From contig NZ_JABVBB010000022.1 of NCBI RefSeq assembly GCF_013346665.1, forward strand, positions 62,001-126,000: a stretch of DNA of 64,000 bases, read 5' to 3'. The position numbers were made by a program, and so were the translations under genes. The stretch comes from Sulfitobacter maritimus. Lineage in GTDB: Bacteria; Pseudomonadota; Alphaproteobacteria; Rhodobacterales; Rhodobacteraceae. Positions 51,860 through 63,424 of this stretch are shown here, piece by piece. Under the pieces are notes generated by a model. The model saw only the letters and a list, made by a program, of their open reading frames with translations, did no database searches and had not been told where the DNA came from. The first letter of the stretch is position 1. Each line of letters starts with the position of its first letter.

Positions 51860-52764
51860 AGCGGTTTGATCTAGGTATTCTGCGCGCGATTTTCAAAGGC
51901 GACAGGCAGGCTGACCGTGTCGTGCCACCTTCGGGTTTTACCGCGCAACTCACGCTTTTTGCGGCCGGGGCAATGGCCTTTCTGGCGGTCTTTGCTTTGG
52001 CGCTGTCGCTGGCCTCGGGCCGGTTGGCTAAGGTCTGGGGGCAGGAGTTGGCGCAATCCGCCACGGTGCGCATCGTGGCACCCTTGGACCAGCGTGCGGC
52101 ACAGACCGAAGCGGCGCTGAAGGTGTTGGAAACGACCAAAGGCGTGGCCTCGGCCCGCGCTCTGACGGACGCAGAGCAAGAGGCGCTTTTGGCGCCGTGG
52201 TTCGGTCCGGAACTGGCGATCGACAGCCTGCCCGTGCCACGCTTGATTGAAGTGGTCGAAGAAGGCGCGGGGCTGGACCCGGTAGGCCTGCGCTTGCGCC
52301 TTTCGGCCGAGGTGCCGGGGGCCGTGCTGGACGACCACAGCCGTTGGCGTGCGCCGCTGGTCGCTGCCGCGAGCCGGTTGCGCTTGCTTGGCTGGCTGTC
52401 CACGCTGCTGATCGCCACTGCCGTGGGCGCGATGGTGACACTGGCAGCACAGGCGGCTCTGGCGGCCAATGCGCAGGTGATCGCGGTGCTGCGTCTGGTC
52501 GGCGCGAAAGACGACTATATCGCGCGCGCTTTCATTCGTCGCTTTACGCTGCGGGCCTTGCTCGGCTCTGCTGTTGGGACGGTTTTGGGCATGACGGCAG
52601 TGATCCTTTTGCCCGACGCGGGTGAGGCGGGCGGCTTTTTGACGGGGTTGGGCTTTGCCGGAGCAGATTGGCTGGTGCCTCTGCTGGTGCCTGTGCTGAT
52701 CGGGGCCGTTGCCTTTATCGCCACCGGGGCCGCCGCGCGGCGTACCTTGAGGGAATTGACATGA
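51856..52764 (+). CDS. ftsX: Cell division protein FtsX
   Basis: Membrane partner of FtsE, 302 residues. Four transmembrane helices (near 30-50, 175-195, 225-245, 270-290) and the extracellular loop between the first two fit FtsX. It overlaps both ftsE and plsC by 4 bases, indicating one transcript. LRLVGAKDDYIARAFIRRF is the usual conserved cytoplasmic loop. Confidence 0.92.
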   Translation: MKRFDLGILRAIFKGDRQADRVVPPSGFTAQLTLFAAGAMAFLAVFALALSLASGRLAKVWGQELAQSATVRIVAPLDQRAAQTEAALKVLETTKGVASARALTDAEQEALLAPWFGPELAIDSLPVPRLIEVVEEGAGLDPVGLRLRLSAEVPGAVLDDHSRWRAPLVAAASRLRLLGWLSTLLIATAVGAMVTLAAQAALAANAQVIAVLRLVGAKDDYIARAFIRRFTLRALLGSAVGTVLGMTAVILLPDAGEAGGFLTGLGFAGADWLVPLLVPVLIGAVAFIATGAAARRTLRELT

Positions 52765-53510
52765 AGCTGCTGCAATGGGTCCGGTCGATCATCTACATCG
52801 TGCAGGTGACCATCGCCATGCCGCTGATCGGTCTGGTCTTCGCGCCTTGGGCGATGTTCTCCAAACGCGGGGCCTATCGGGCCTGCAAGACCTATGCCGC
52901 TTGGGCGATGTGGTCTGCGCGTTGGCTGATCGGACTGCGCTGCGAAGTGCGTGGAAAGGTGCCGCAGGGCGAGGTTTTGGTGGCGGCGAAACACCAGTCG
53001 TTTCTCGATATTCTGATGATCTTTCATGCCCTGCCGCGGGCTAAGTTCATTATGAAACGCGAAGTGTTGTGGACCCCGGTTATCGGGCAATACGCCAAAC
53101 GCATGGGCATGATCGCCGTCAACCGGGGCAAACGCGGGCAGGCGATCACCAAGATGATGGCCGATGTGCAATCCGGCCAGCGCGAGCCGGGGCAGATCGT
53201 GATCTACTCCCAAGGCACCCGCGTGGCACCCGGCCTGAGCGCGCCCTATAAGGTCGGCACGGCGGTGCTCTATGACCAGTTGGGGCAGGTTTGTGTACCA
53301 GCGGCGACCAATGCGGGCCATTTCTGGCCGCGTCGGGGGCTGTACCGTCGTCCGGGTTTGGCGGTGGTGGAGTTTTTGATGCCGATTGAGCCGGGATTGG
53401 AGAAGCGGACGTTCATGGCGCGGTTGGAGGAAGAGGTGGAGAGCCGTTCCGACGCGCTGCTGCGTGAGGCCGGGTGGCGACCTGAGAAGGCGTTGGACAG
53501 CTCACTGTAG
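52761..53510 (+). CDS. plsC: 1-acyl-sn-glycerol-3-phosphate acyltransferase
   Basis: Phospholipid synthesis enzyme converting lysophosphatidic acid to phosphatidic acid, 249 residues. The start is the ATG at 52761, overlapping the ftsX stop. The HX4D motif is in KHQSFLDILMIF, and QGTRVAPG is the second block. A hydrophobic N-terminal helix anchors it. Last gene before a 396-base gap. Confidence 0.9.
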   Translation: MKLLQWVRSIIYIVQVTIAMPLIGLVFAPWAMFSKRGAYRACKTYAAWAMWSARWLIGLRCEVRGKVPQGEVLVAAKHQSFLDILMIFHALPRAKFIMKREVLWTPVIGQYAKRMGMIAVNRGKRGQAITKMMADVQSGQREPGQIVIYSQGTRVAPGLSAPYKVGTAVLYDQLGQVCVPAATNAGHFWPRRGLYRRPGLAVVEFLMPIEPGLEKRTFMARLEEEVESRSDALLREAGWRPEKALDSSL

Positions 53511-53906
53511 TCCGCGCGGCCGCAGGCCGAGCAGCGTCATGCCAATGGCATGCCTTCGGGATGACCCGCCCCCCCCTGGGCGCCGCCTTTCAGCACCACC
53601 CCGCGAGCCGGCGCTGCCCCGCGCGTTCTATCGGCACGGCAGTTGACCGCTGAAGCCATTGCTCCGCGGATCAAAAAATTACGTATCTGGGAAGCTGCTA
53701 ATGTGGCGGCGCCGCCGTAGGGTGGTGGAAAAGACAGGCGTCACCCTGCATGTCTCTACGTATCGACATGACCCCTGAAGGGCCTCGTCTTCCGTGAATG
53801 TCGCGACGGGGGAGGTTGTAGGACGGGGGTCTTAAAACCCCCTGACCCAAACGTACGCAGCATGCGCAACGCGAAAGGGGCGGACCTTTGGCCCGCCCCG
53901 CATCGC
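53511..53906. other. 396-base intergenic region without gene
   Basis: No convincing protein-coding frame; the frames present are low-quality. Hairpin-forming repeats: CATGTC at 53749-53754 with GACATG at 53765-53770; GGGGGT at 53826-53831 with ACCCCC at 53838-53843; and the lpd terminator. The middle is not as GC-rich as the genes and may hold a small RNA or relic, but nothing decides that. Confidence 0.5.
53878..53900 (-). terminator. Rho-independent terminator of lpdA
   Basis: On the minus strand GGGGCGGGCC and GGTCCGCCCC form a 10-base-pair stem (one G-T) with loop AAA, followed by TTTCG. It lies 7 bases after the lpdA stop. Confidence 0.75.
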
Positions 53907-55295
53907 TTACATATGGATCGCACCGTCGCCGCAGGCCAGTGCGGCTTCGCGCACGGCTTCGGAATAGGTCGGGTGCGCGTGGCAGGTCATGGCGAGATCC
54001 TGCGCCGAGGCGCCGAATTCCATCGCGACGCAGACTTCGTGGATCAGGTCGCCCGCGCCGGGGCCGATGATGTGACAGCCGAGGATACGGTCGGTTTCCT
54101 TGTCAGCGATCAGTTTGACGAAACCGTCCCCGGCAAAGACCGCCTTGGCCCGCGCGTTGCCCATGAAGGAAAACTTGCCGACCTTATATTCCCGGCCCGC
54201 TTCCTTAAGCGTCGCCTCGGTCTCGCCTACGCTGGCAACCTCCGGGTGGGTGTAGATTACGCCGGGGATCACGCCGTAGTTCACATGGCCATGCTTGCCC
54301 GCGATCACCTCGGCGGCGGCCATGCCTTCATCCTCGGCCTTATGCGCCAGCATCGGACCTTCGATCACGTCACCGATGGCGTAGACGCCTTTGACAGAGG
54401 TTTCCCACTGCTCGTTCACGGCGATCTGGCCGCGTTCGGTCAGTTTCACGCCAAGGCTGTCGAGCCCCAGCCCGTTGACCACCGGCTTGCGGCCTGTGGA
54501 GACCAGCACGACATCGGCGTCCAATTCATGCTCGCTGTCGTCCTTGCGCAGCTTGTACGCAACCTTGGCCTTTTGATTGTTCACCTCAGTCTTTTGCACC
54601 GCAGCGCCCATGATGAAGTTGAACCCCTGCTTTTTCAGCATCCGCTGGAAGGTCTTTTGCACCTCAGGGTCCATGCCGGGGGTGATCTTGTCGAGGTATT
54701 CGACCACGGTGATCTCGGTCCCCAGACGCGCGTAAACGCTGCCCAGTTCCAAGCCGATGACACCTGCGCCGATCACGACCATCTTTTTCGGGATCTTGCC
54801 CAGTTCCAGCGCACCGGTGGAGGTCACCACCACCTTCTCATCAACCTCAACGCCGGGGAGGGCGGCAGGTTCGGAGCCGCTGGCAATGATGATATTCTTG
54901 GCCTCATGGACCTCATCGCCGACCTTCACCTTGCCCGCTTCCGGGATCGACCCCCAGCCCTTGAGCCAGTCGATCTTGTTCTTTTTGAACAGGAATTCGA
55001 TGCCCTTGGTGTTGGTCTCGATGGTCTTGTCCTTATAGGTCAGCATCTGTTTCCAGTCGACCGACGGGCTTTTTCCCTTCAAACCCATCTCGCCAAAGTT
55101 ATGCTCGGCTTCATGCAGCATATGCGTCGCATGCAGCAGTGCTTTGGAGGGGATACAGCCGACGTTGAGGCAGGTGCCGCCCAATGTCTCGCGGCCCTCC
55201 ACACAGGCGGTTTTCAGGCCCAGTTGCGCGCAACGGATGGCGGCAACATAGCCGCCGGGGCCGGAGCCGATCACGATGACATCATAGCTCGACAT
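53907..55295 (-). CDS. lpdA: Dihydrolipoyl dehydrogenase (E3)
   Basis: Flavoprotein reoxidising the lipoyl groups of 2-oxoacid dehydrogenases, 462 residues. FAD-binding [18 protein letters not shown], the redox disulfide [17 protein letters not shown], and the C-terminal [15 protein letters not shown] (His-Glu pair). Follows MAPEG genes in the sucA-sucB block, consistent with use in the 2-oxoglutarate complex. Confidence 0.96.
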   Translation of the reverse strand: MSSYDVIVIGSGPGGYVAAIRCAQLGLKTACVEGRETLGGTCLNVGCIPSKALLHATHMLHEAEHNFGEMGLKGKSPSVDWKQMLTYKDKTIETNTKGIEFLFKKNKIDWLKGWGSIPEAGKVKVGDEVHEAKNIIIASGSEPAALPGVEVDEKVVVTSTGALELGKIPKKMVVIGAGVIGLELGSVYARLGTEITVVEYLDKITPGMDPEVQKTFQRMLKKQGFNFIMGAAVQKTEVNNQKAKVAYKLRKDDSEHELDADVVLVSTGRKPVVNGLGLDSLGVKLTERGQIAVNEQWETSVKGVYAIGDVIEGPMLAHKAEDEGMAAAEVIAGKHGHVNYGVIPGVIYTHPEVASVGETEATLKEAGREYKVGKFSFMGNARAKAVFAGDGFVKLIADKETDRILGCHIIGPGAGDLIHEVCVAMEFGASAQDLAMTCHAHPTYSEAVREAALACGDGAIHM

Positions 55296-55323
55296 GGGGG
55301 GTCTCCTTAGCAGTCGGGTGGTG

Positions 55324-55370
55324 CAGGCAAGGTAGGCGGCGCGGGTTTGAGGTGCAAGCGCCGCTGCCTG
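55324..55370. other. Long imperfect hairpin between lpdA and MAPEG genes
   Basis: CAGGCA (55324-55329) and GCGGCGC (55336-55342) pair with GCGCCGC (55358-55364) and TGCCTG (55365-55370), with a 6-base bulge on one side. It lies in the gap after the MAPEG stop and may attenuate or process the transcript into lpdA. Confidence 0.4.
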
Positions 55371-55389
55371 CGGGTGTTGGGGGAAAGGG

Positions 55390-55785
55390 TTAAACGAGGG
55401 CCGCCAGCAGCATCAGCATGGTCGCGGCAAAACCGACGATCCAAATGAGCGAGCGATGCGGGCGCAGGCCCATCGCATAGGCGGGAACATAAAGGATGCG
55501 GGCGATGAGATAGACCCAAGCGCAGGCGGCGGTGAACGCGGTGTTCTGAGCCGACATCTGCACCACGCCCACGGCGATACCGAACAGGATCAGCCCTTCG
55601 AAATGGTTGTCCAACGCGCGGCCCAGACGGGCGGTGCGGTCCGATAGGCCACGGCTCGGCTCACGGTCGCGGGCGGACATGGTATAGCCGGGGCCAAGCT
55701 CGCGGTTGGCCGGCACGGCGTAGATCACGAATTGCAGCCCTTGCAACAGCGCGGCGAGTGTCAGGACGGTGAGTTCAGCGCTCAT
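55390..55785 (-). CDS. MAPEG family protein (first)
   Basis: A 131-residue four-helix membrane protein of the MAPEG superfamily. [20 protein letters not shown] and [20 protein letters not shown] are the conserved stretches. It overlaps the next gene as ATGA. A second MAPEG gene (56057-56440) is nearby and similar, perhaps a duplication. Function in bacteria is unknown. Confidence 0.88.
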   Translation of the reverse strand: MSAELTVLTLAALLQGLQFVIYAVPANRELGPGYTMSARDREPSRGLSDRTARLGRALDNHFEGLILFGIAVGVVQMSAQNTAFTAACAWVYLIARILYVPAYAMGLRPHRSLIWIVGFAATMLMLLAALV

Positions 55786-56045
55786 GCGGATTTCACGAAA
55801 TAGGCGGTGGAACGGGTCACGGTGCCCTTGTCATCGCTGCTGAGCGCATCGGAGCGGGTCAGCCATTCGTCCGCCTTTTTGCGGTCGTTGACGTCGAGCA
55901 GAACGGAGGCTTTAGTGTCGCTGTCAGCGTGTTTCCAAATTTGCAGCACCGAAAGCCCCGCGTTGCGCCGAGCCTCGGCATCGGCGTCGAATGCGTCTTT
56001 CCAAGCGGTGAAGTCGGTGACGTCGAAGTGGCAGATCATCTGCAT
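55782..56045 (-). CDS. Small ferredoxin-like-fold protein between two MAPEG genes
   Basis: An 87-residue cytosolic protein. The start ATG at 56043-56045 gives MQMICHFDVTDFTAWKDAF. The pattern, alternating beta and helix, resembles dimeric alpha/beta-barrel (ABM-like) proteins, but I am not sure. It overlaps the first MAPEG gene and is 11 bases after the second. Function unknown. Confidence 0.65.
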   Translation of the reverse strand: MQMICHFDVTDFTAWKDAFDADAEARRNAGLSVLQIWKHADSDTKASVLLDVNDRKKADEWLTRSDALSSDDKGTVTRSTAYFVKSA

Positions 56046-56056
56046 GGGAATGCCTT

Positions 56057-56440
56057 TCAGAGCGCGTGGAAATAGAGAACGGCGGTGGCGGCATAGCCTG
56101 CGAGCCACGCCACTGTGCGGATCGTCGGCACGCCGAGCGCATAGACGATGAGGTAAATGATCCGTGCCAGCAGGAAGACCTGCGCGGCCAAGAGCGTGGC
56201 GCTGTTGTTGCGGCCCAGCAGTTCGATCAGCAACACGGCGGGCGCGAAGAGCGCCAATGCAACCACGGAGTTATCGAGCGCGCGGCCCAGACGGGCGGTC
56301 ATCCCGGTGGTCGTGCGCGTCTCATCGCGCGAGGACATGAGGTAGCCCATCGAGAGCTGCCGGGTCGCGCCCAGCACTTGCAACAGGATCGTCAGCATGA
56401 CCAAGAGGCCATAGGCGGCGAGGAGGGTTGTTTCTGACAT
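56057..56440 (-). CDS. MAPEG family protein (second)
   Basis: A 127-residue four-helix membrane protein, similar to the MAPEG at 55390-55785: [20 protein letters not shown] and VFLLARIIYLIVYALG. The two probably arose by duplication. It lies between sucB and the small unknown gene. Function unknown. Confidence 0.88.
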   Translation of the reverse strand: MSETTLLAAYGLLVMLTILLQVLGATRQLSMGYLMSSRDETRTTTGMTARLGRALDNSVVALALFAPAVLLIELLGRNNSATLLAAQVFLLARIIYLIVYALGVPTIRTVAWLAGYAATAVLYFHAL

Positions 56441-56492
56441 GATCTGGCCCTTTCACTGTGGGGAAAATGCCCCATCGCTTAGCAGGTAGATA

Positions 56493-56514
56493 GGGCGGGG
56501 GTTGCCCCCCGCCC
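56493..56514 (-). terminator. Terminator-like hairpin after sucB
   Basis: On the minus strand GGGCGGGGG and CCCCCGCCC form a 9-base-pair stem with GCAA tetraloop, 6 bases after the sucB stop. The following TATCT is only a weak T-run. Confidence 0.6.
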
Positions 56515-56520
56515 ATCTTA

Positions 56521-58110
<1,590 letters not shown>

Positions 58111-58113
58111 GGT

Positions 58114-61074
58114 TTACTTTCCTTTGATGGTCAGCGCCTCGTCAACGAGGGCGGCTTGTTGTGCTTTGTGCTGGCTGGCCAGACCTGTGGCAGGCGAGGC
58201 AGAGGTGGAGCGGCCGACATAGGTCGGGCGGCCATGTTTGGCGTCGATCCGGCCCAAGACCCATTCGATGTTGGGCTCGATAAAGGACCAAGCCCCTTGG
58301 TTTTTGGGTTCTTCTTGGCACCAGATCATCTCGGCCCCTTTGAAGCGTTCCAATTCCTTCACGGCGGACTGCGCGGGGAAGGGGTAGAACTGCTCAAACC
58401 GCAGGAGGTAGATGTCGTCGATGCCGCGGGCGTCGCGCTCTTCGAGCAGGTCGTAATAAACTTTGCCCGAACACATCACCACGCGTTTGATCTTGTCATC
58501 GGCCACCAGTTTGGTGTCCGAATTGCCCTTTTGCGCGTCATCCCAGAGCACCCGGTGGAAGCTGGAACCGGTGGTGAAGTCCTCGGCCTTGTTCACCGCG
58601 AGCTTGTGACGCAACAGCGACTTCGGGGTCATCAGCATCAGGGGCTTGCGGTAGCTGCGGTGCAGCTGGCGGCGCAGGATGTGGAAATAGTTCGCGGGCG
58701 TGGTGCAGTTCGCCACGATCCAGTTGTCGCCGCCACACATGGTGAGGAACCGCTCCAGACGGGCAGAGGAGTGCTCCGGCCCCTGTCCCTCATAGCCGTG
58801 CGGCATCAGGCAAACGAGGCCCGACATGCGCAGCCACTTGCTTTCGCCCGACGAGATGAACTGGTCAAACATGATCTGCGCACCGTTGGCGAAGTCACCG
58901 AACTGCGCTTCCCAAAGCGTAAGCGCATTGGGCTCGGCCAGAGAGTAGCCGTATTCAAACCCCAGCACCGCATATTCGCTGAGCATGGAGTCGATGACTT
59001 CATACTCCGCCTGACCCTCGCGGATGTGGTTCAGCGGATAGTAGCGCTCTTCGTTCTCTTGGTTGATGAAGGCCGAATGCCGCTGGCTGAAGGTGCCGCG
59101 CGTGCTGTCTTGGCCCGACAGGCGAACCTTGTAACCCTCGGTCTGGAGTGAGCCAAAGGCCAGCGCCTCGGCGGTGGCCCAGTCAAAGCCCTCACCGCTG
59201 TCGAACATCTGTTTCTTGGCTTCCAGCAGACGGCCGATGGTCTTGTGCAGCGGGAACCCCTCGGGCGCGGTGGTGAGCGCTCGGCCGATTTCAGCCATGG
59301 TTTCCGGGGCAATGGCGGTTTTGCCGCGCTGGTAGGACTTGTTCTTCTTGTCCATGCCGGACCATTTGCCATCCAACCAGTCGGCCTTGTTGGGGCGGTA
59401 TTCTTTGCCCGCCTCAAACTCATCGTTCAAATGCTTTTGGAAGGCGGCCTTCATGTCCTCGATCTCGCCCTCGGGGATCAGGCCATCTTTGACCAAACGT
59501 TCGGTGTAGAGGCTGAGCGTGGTTTTTTGCTTCTTGATGCTCTTGTACATCACCGGGTTGGTGAACATCGGCTCGTCGCCTTCGTTGTGACCAAAGCGGC
59601 GGTAGCAGAAGATGTCGATCACCACATCCTTGTGGAACTTCTGGCGGAATTCGGTCGCGACGCGGGCGGCATGAACCACGGCCTCAGGGTCATCACCATT
59701 GACGTGGAAGATCGGCGCCTCGACAACCAGCGCGTTGTCGGTGGGATAGGGCGAAGAGCGCGAGAAATGCGGCGCGGTGGTGAAGCCGATCTGGTTGTTC
59801 ACCACGATATGCATGGTGCCCCCGGTCTTGTGACCCTTAAGCCCCGACAGCGCGAAACATTCGGCCACAACGCCTTGGCCCGCAAAGGCGGCATCGCCGT
59901 GCAGCAGGATCGGCATCACGGCGGTGCGATCGGTGTCGTTAAGCTGGTCCTGCTTTGCGCGGACCTTGCCCAGCACCACCGGGTTGACCGCTTCGAGGTG
60001 GCTGGGGTTGGCGGTCAGCGACAGGTGTACCTCATTGCCATCGAACTCACGGTCGGACGACGCGCCGAGGTGGTATTTCACATCGCCAGAGCCATCCACG
60101 TCATCAGGCTTAAAGCTGCCGCCTTGGAATTCGTTAAAGATTGCCCGGTAGGGCTTTTGCATTACATTGGCGAGCACCGACAGGCGGCCCCGGTGGGGCA
60201 TGCCGATCACGATGTCTTTCACGCCCAACTGGCCGCCGCGCTTGATGATCTGCTCCATCGCGGGAACAAGGCTTTCGCCACCATCAAGACCAAACCGCTT
60301 GGTGCCCATGTATTTGACGTGCAAGAACTTCTCAAAGCCCTCGGCCTCGACCAGCTTGCTCAGGATCGCCTTGCGGCCTTCCTTGGTAAAGGCGATTTCT
60401 TTGCCATAGCCCTCAATGCGCTCCTTCAACCAAGCCGACTGCTTGGGGTCAGAAATATGCATGTATTGCAGTGCGAAAGTGCCGCAGTAGGTGGAGCGCA
60501 CGATGTCGACGATCTGCTTCATGGTGGCCACTTCGAGGCCGAGCACATTGTCGATGAAGATCGGGCGGTCCATGTCGGCGTCGGTGAAACCGTAGGACTT
60601 GGGGTCAAGCTCAGGTTGTTCGCCCATGTCGCGCATGCCCAACGGGTCGAGATGCGCGGCCAGATGGCCCCGGATACGGTAGGCGCGGATCAGCATCAGC
60701 GCACGGATACTGTCGAGCACGGCGGCGCGGATTTGATCGTCGGAGACCGGCACGCCTTTCTCTTCGGCTTTCTTCTTGATCTTGTCGCCTGCCGCTGCGG
60801 CCTCGGCCGGTTCGGGCCAGACGCCGGTCAGCGCGCCCATCACATCACTCGCGGGGGCGGGGGGCCAGTCAGGGCGCGCCCAAGAGGGGCCAGCGGCCTC
60901 AGCCTGCGCGGTCTCGGCGTCATCGCCCATCGCTGCAAAGAAGTCCTGCCACGCCGCGTCGACCGCATTGGGGTCTTGGGCATAACGGGCATACATGGCC
61001 TCAAGATATTCCGCGTTATCGCCTTCCATAAAGGAGGACGCGTGGAACTGGTCGTTGGCGGGATGGTCGGTCAT
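58114..61074 (-). CDS. sucA: 2-oxoglutarate dehydrogenase E1 component
   Basis: Thiamine-dependent E1, 986 residues, decarboxylating 2-oxoglutarate. IGMPHRGRLSVLANVMQKP, NQIGFTTAPHFSRSSPYPTD and GDDPEAVVHAAR are conserved ThDP-binding and active-site areas; DNFVVANCTTPANYFH-like and RKPLMLMTPKSLLRH are C-terminal. Located between DUF805 gene and sucB. Large minus-strand shadows and plus-strand long frame are not genes. Confidence 0.97.
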   Translation of the reverse strand: MTDHPANDQFHASSFMEGDNAEYLEAMYARYAQDPNAVDAAWQDFFAAMGDDAETAQAEAAGPSWARPDWPPAPASDVMGALTGVWPEPAEAAAAGDKIKKKAEEKGVPVSDDQIRAAVLDSIRALMLIRAYRIRGHLAAHLDPLGMRDMGEQPELDPKSYGFTDADMDRPIFIDNVLGLEVATMKQIVDIVRSTYCGTFALQYMHISDPKQSAWLKERIEGYGKEIAFTKEGRKAILSKLVEAEGFEKFLHVKYMGTKRFGLDGGESLVPAMEQIIKRGGQLGVKDIVIGMPHRGRLSVLANVMQKPYRAIFNEFQGGSFKPDDVDGSGDVKYHLGASSDREFDGNEVHLSLTANPSHLEAVNPVVLGKVRAKQDQLNDTDRTAVMPILLHGDAAFAGQGVVAECFALSGLKGHKTGGTMHIVVNNQIGFTTAPHFSRSSPYPTDNALVVEAPIFHVNGDDPEAVVHAARVATEFRQKFHKDVVIDIFCYRRFGHNEGDEPMFTNPVMYKSIKKQKTTLSLYTERLVKDGLIPEGEIEDMKAAFQKHLNDEFEAGKEYRPNKADWLDGKWSGMDKKNKSYQRGKTAIAPETMAEIGRALTTAPEGFPLHKTIGRLLEAKKQMFDSGEGFDWATAEALAFGSLQTEGYKVRLSGQDSTRGTFSQRHSAFINQENEERYYPLNHIREGQAEYEVIDSMLSEYAVLGFEYGYSLAEPNALTLWEAQFGDFANGAQIMFDQFISSGESKWLRMSGLVCLMPHGYEGQGPEHSSARLERFLTMCGGDNWIVANCTTPANYFHILRRQLHRSYRKPLMLMTPKSLLRHKLAVNKAEDFTTGSSFHRVLWDDAQKGNSDTKLVADDKIKRVVMCSGKVYYDLLEERDARGIDDIYLLRFEQFYPFPAQSAVKELERFKGAEMIWCQEEPKNQGAWSFIEPNIEWVLGRIDAKHGRPTYVGRSTSASPATGLASQHKAQQAALVDEALTIKGK

Positions 61075-61134
61075 TTGGGCACCTTTGTTCGGCGGGGCAG
61101 ACGGGTCGGCGTCAGAATCAGGATAGGTCTATAG

Positions 61135-61620
61135 TCAGGCCGCAGGCGGAGGGCCATAGGCATTGGGCGCGGGGTCAGAGGGGCGGGTCAGCCACCAAAG
61201 GAAGACCAGCGAAACAACGAGTTGGATCAGGCCAAGAACGGCAAAAAACGCCATGCCGCCCATGTTCCCCATCATCGCATCCATGTTCTCCATCTGGGCC
61301 GTAGGGTCGCTGCCCATCATCGCGTCAGGATCGGGCATGGCGGGGGTGAAAAAGCCCATCAACAGGCTAAGGGCTGCGGGAATGACAATATACCAGCCGG
61401 GCCTGCCAGTGTCTTGCAAGCGGCGCGCACCGGCGGCGACCATCGGCACGATCACGGCAAGGGTAAAGACAAGGTTCAGCGGCCACCAGATCAGCGAAGT
61501 CACAATGCCGCCGATCACTACGGCCAGAAAAAACCACCAATATTCAGAGCGCGAGGCGCGGCCTTGAAAGCGGGCGTATTTCTCTGTCAGGCAGGTTTTG
61601 ATCGAAGTTTGAAAATCCAT
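61135..61620 (-). CDS. DUF805 membrane protein
   Basis: A 161-residue membrane protein. It starts MDFQTSIKTCLTEKYARFQG with GRASRSEYWWFFLAV, and LQDTGRPGWYIVI later, the DUF805 pattern, with four hydrophobic segments. Inserted between sucD and sucA; function unknown. Confidence 0.86.
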   Translation of the reverse strand: MDFQTSIKTCLTEKYARFQGRASRSEYWWFFLAVVIGGIVTSLIWWPLNLVFTLAVIVPMVAAGARRLQDTGRPGWYIVIPAALSLLMGFFTPAMPDPDAMMGSDPTAQMENMDAMMGNMGGMAFFAVLGLIQLVVSLVFLWWLTRPSDPAPNAYGPPPAA

Positions 61621-61668
61621 CGTGCCCTCCTTGGTCGGCTGATCTGCCGCGTCATCTGTGGTCGTCTA

Positions 61669-61691
61669 CCGCGGAGGATAGCCCTCCGCGG
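61669..61691 (-). terminator. Perfect hairpin between sucD and DUF805 gene
   Basis: CCGCGGAGG at 61669-61677 pairs perfectly with CCTCCGCGG at 61683-61691 across five bases. It follows the sucD stop by 40 bases on the minus strand. No T-run follows in that direction, so termination is a guess. Confidence 0.5.
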
Positions 61692-61731
61692 CAAATTTCA
61701 AAGGGGCAGGCGCGGGGCCAACCCCAAGGGC

Positions 61732-62619
61732 TTAACCCTTGTCGATCGCTTCTTTGACCGCTTCGCCCAGTGTCGCGGGGCTGTCGGCCACAACGATCCC
61801 GGCGGCTTTCATCGCTTCGATCTTGCTCTCCGCGTCGCCTTTGCCACCGGCGACAATCGCGCCTGCATGGCCCATGCGGCGGCCAGGAGGGGCCGTGCGA
61901 CCAGCGATGAAGCCAGCGGTGGGCTTCCAGCGGCCTTTCTTCTTCTCATCGGCGAGGAACTGCGCCGCTTCCTCTTCGGCGGATCCGCCGATTTCACCGA
62001 TCATGATGATGGACTGTGTCTCGTCATCGGCTAGGAACATTTCCAAAACGTCAATGTGCTCGGTCCCTTTGATCGGGTCGCCACCGATGCCGACAGCGGA
62101 GGACTGGCCAAGGCCCATGTCGGTGGTCTGCTTGACCGCCTCATAGGTCAGCGTGCCGGAGCGGGACACAACGCCGACGGAGCCGCGACGGTGGATGTGG
62201 CCCGGCATGATGCCGATTTTGCAGGCGTCGGGCGTGATGACGCCGGGGCAGTTCGGGCCGATCAGGCGCGATTTGGAGCCTTCGAGCGCGCGGGCAACGC
62301 GGGCCATGTCGAGCACCGGGATGCCTTCGGTGATGCAGACGATCAGTTCCATCTCGGCGTCGATCGCCTCAAGGATCGAATCTGCCGCGAAGGGGGGCGG
62401 CACGTAGATCACCGACGCGTTCGCCTCGGTCACATGTTTGGCTTCGTGGACGGAGTTGAACACCGGCAGGTCCAGATGCGTCTGACCGCCTTTGCCGGGG
62501 GTTACGCCGCCGACCATCTTGGTGCCATAGGCAATGGCCTGTTCGGTGTGGAACGTCCCCTGCGAGCCGGTCAGACCCTGACAGATGACTTTGGTGTTTT
62601 CGTTGACTAGTACGGCCAT
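61732..62619 (-). CDS. sucD: Succinyl-CoA synthetase alpha subunit
   Basis: Alpha subunit of succinyl-CoA synthetase, 295 residues, the site of the phosphohistidine. CoA-binding [42 protein letters not shown], and the active-site His in [13 protein letters not shown]. Separated from sucC by two small genes. Standard length. Confidence 0.97.
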   Translation of the reverse strand: MAVLVNENTKVICQGLTGSQGTFHTEQAIAYGTKMVGGVTPGKGGQTHLDLPVFNSVHEAKHVTEANASVIYVPPPFAADSILEAIDAEMELIVCITEGIPVLDMARVARALEGSKSRLIGPNCPGVITPDACKIGIMPGHIHRRGSVGVVSRSGTLTYEAVKQTTDMGLGQSSAVGIGGDPIKGTEHIDVLEMFLADDETQSIIMIGEIGGSAEEEAAQFLADEKKKGRWKPTAGFIAGRTAPPGRRMGHAGAIVAGGKGDAESKIEAMKAAGIVVADSPATLGEAVKEAIDKG

Positions 62620-62670
62620 GATTTCTTCCTTGGTCGGTGATATTTGATCCCGGGTTTGGCCCCGGGGGCG

Positions 62671-63357
62671 TCAGGCGCGTTGCGCCCGGTTGGTAGGATG
62701 CGCTGCGTCCGGCGGCGCGCCGGGCCACAGCAGGATGGCGGCGAGGAACATGACCGGGATGCCAAGCTCCCCGATCTCCTCGACGACGAAAGCAGTGCGT
62801 TCGGCATCAGCGGAAATCTCGACCCCGAGGGGCGCGAGTTTGCGCGCGATGCCGTCGAGCAGTTTGTAAGCGACGGTGAAGCCGATCCCGAGCAGGACCG
62901 CCCCGGCCCAAGCCCGCCCGCGTAAAAGTGCGGTCATGAAGGGCCGGGTGTGACGCCAAAGCATGAGCAGGATCGCGGTAACGATCAGCGCAAGGATCAG
63001 CCCCGCGATCAGCCGTTCGCCCAGCGGGACATTATCGCCGGTATATTGCCGCGCCTTGAACAGGCCACGGGTAAAGAGGGACTTATCAAGGTCCAACTCA
63101 CGCCCCGCCATCACAGCCAGCACCAACAGTAGATACCAGACCCGCAAGATGGCACTGCGCAGAGTCCACACCAGTGCTGCGATGCACAGCAGGTAGCCCA
63201 GAACCGAGAGACTTTCGTAAAAGCCGCCTTCGGCCAGCAGAGTGGTCTGCGTGGCAGCGGGCAGGGCGTTCACGATTCCCATCTGCACTGCGAAGAAGGC
63301 GAGCAAACCCAGAAGCAGCGCCCAGCCCATGCGCCGAGAAGCGAAGACCCGCGTCAT
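62671..63357 (-). CDS. Hypothetical membrane protein between sucC and sucD
   Basis: A 228-residue protein with about six hydrophobic segments (WALLLGLLAFFAVQMG; LIAGLILALIVTAILLML; IPVMFLAAILLWPG). No family recognised. It lies between the small protein and sucD, same strand. ATG at 63355-63357. Confidence 0.72.
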   Translation of the reverse strand: MTRVFASRRMGWALLLGLLAFFAVQMGIVNALPAATQTTLLAEGGFYESLSVLGYLLCIAALVWTLRSAILRVWYLLLVLAVMAGRELDLDKSLFTRGLFKARQYTGDNVPLGERLIAGLILALIVTAILLMLWRHTRPFMTALLRGRAWAGAVLLGIGFTVAYKLLDGIARKLAPLGVEISADAERTAFVVEEIGELGIPVMFLAAILLWPGAPPDAAHPTNRAQRA

Positions 63358-63424
63358 AGGCCCCCCTTTCGCGGGGCGCTGTCGCGCTTGGCCGCTGGGG
63401 TGGTATGGAGCGAGAGGCGGGACA

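Noticed and set aside
53862-55310. 482-codon open frame antisense to lpdA
   Set aside because: Shadow of lpdA; the region also includes its terminator.
59245-61134. 629-codon open frame antisense to sucA
   Set aside because: Shadow of a well-conserved gene; composition unlike a protein.
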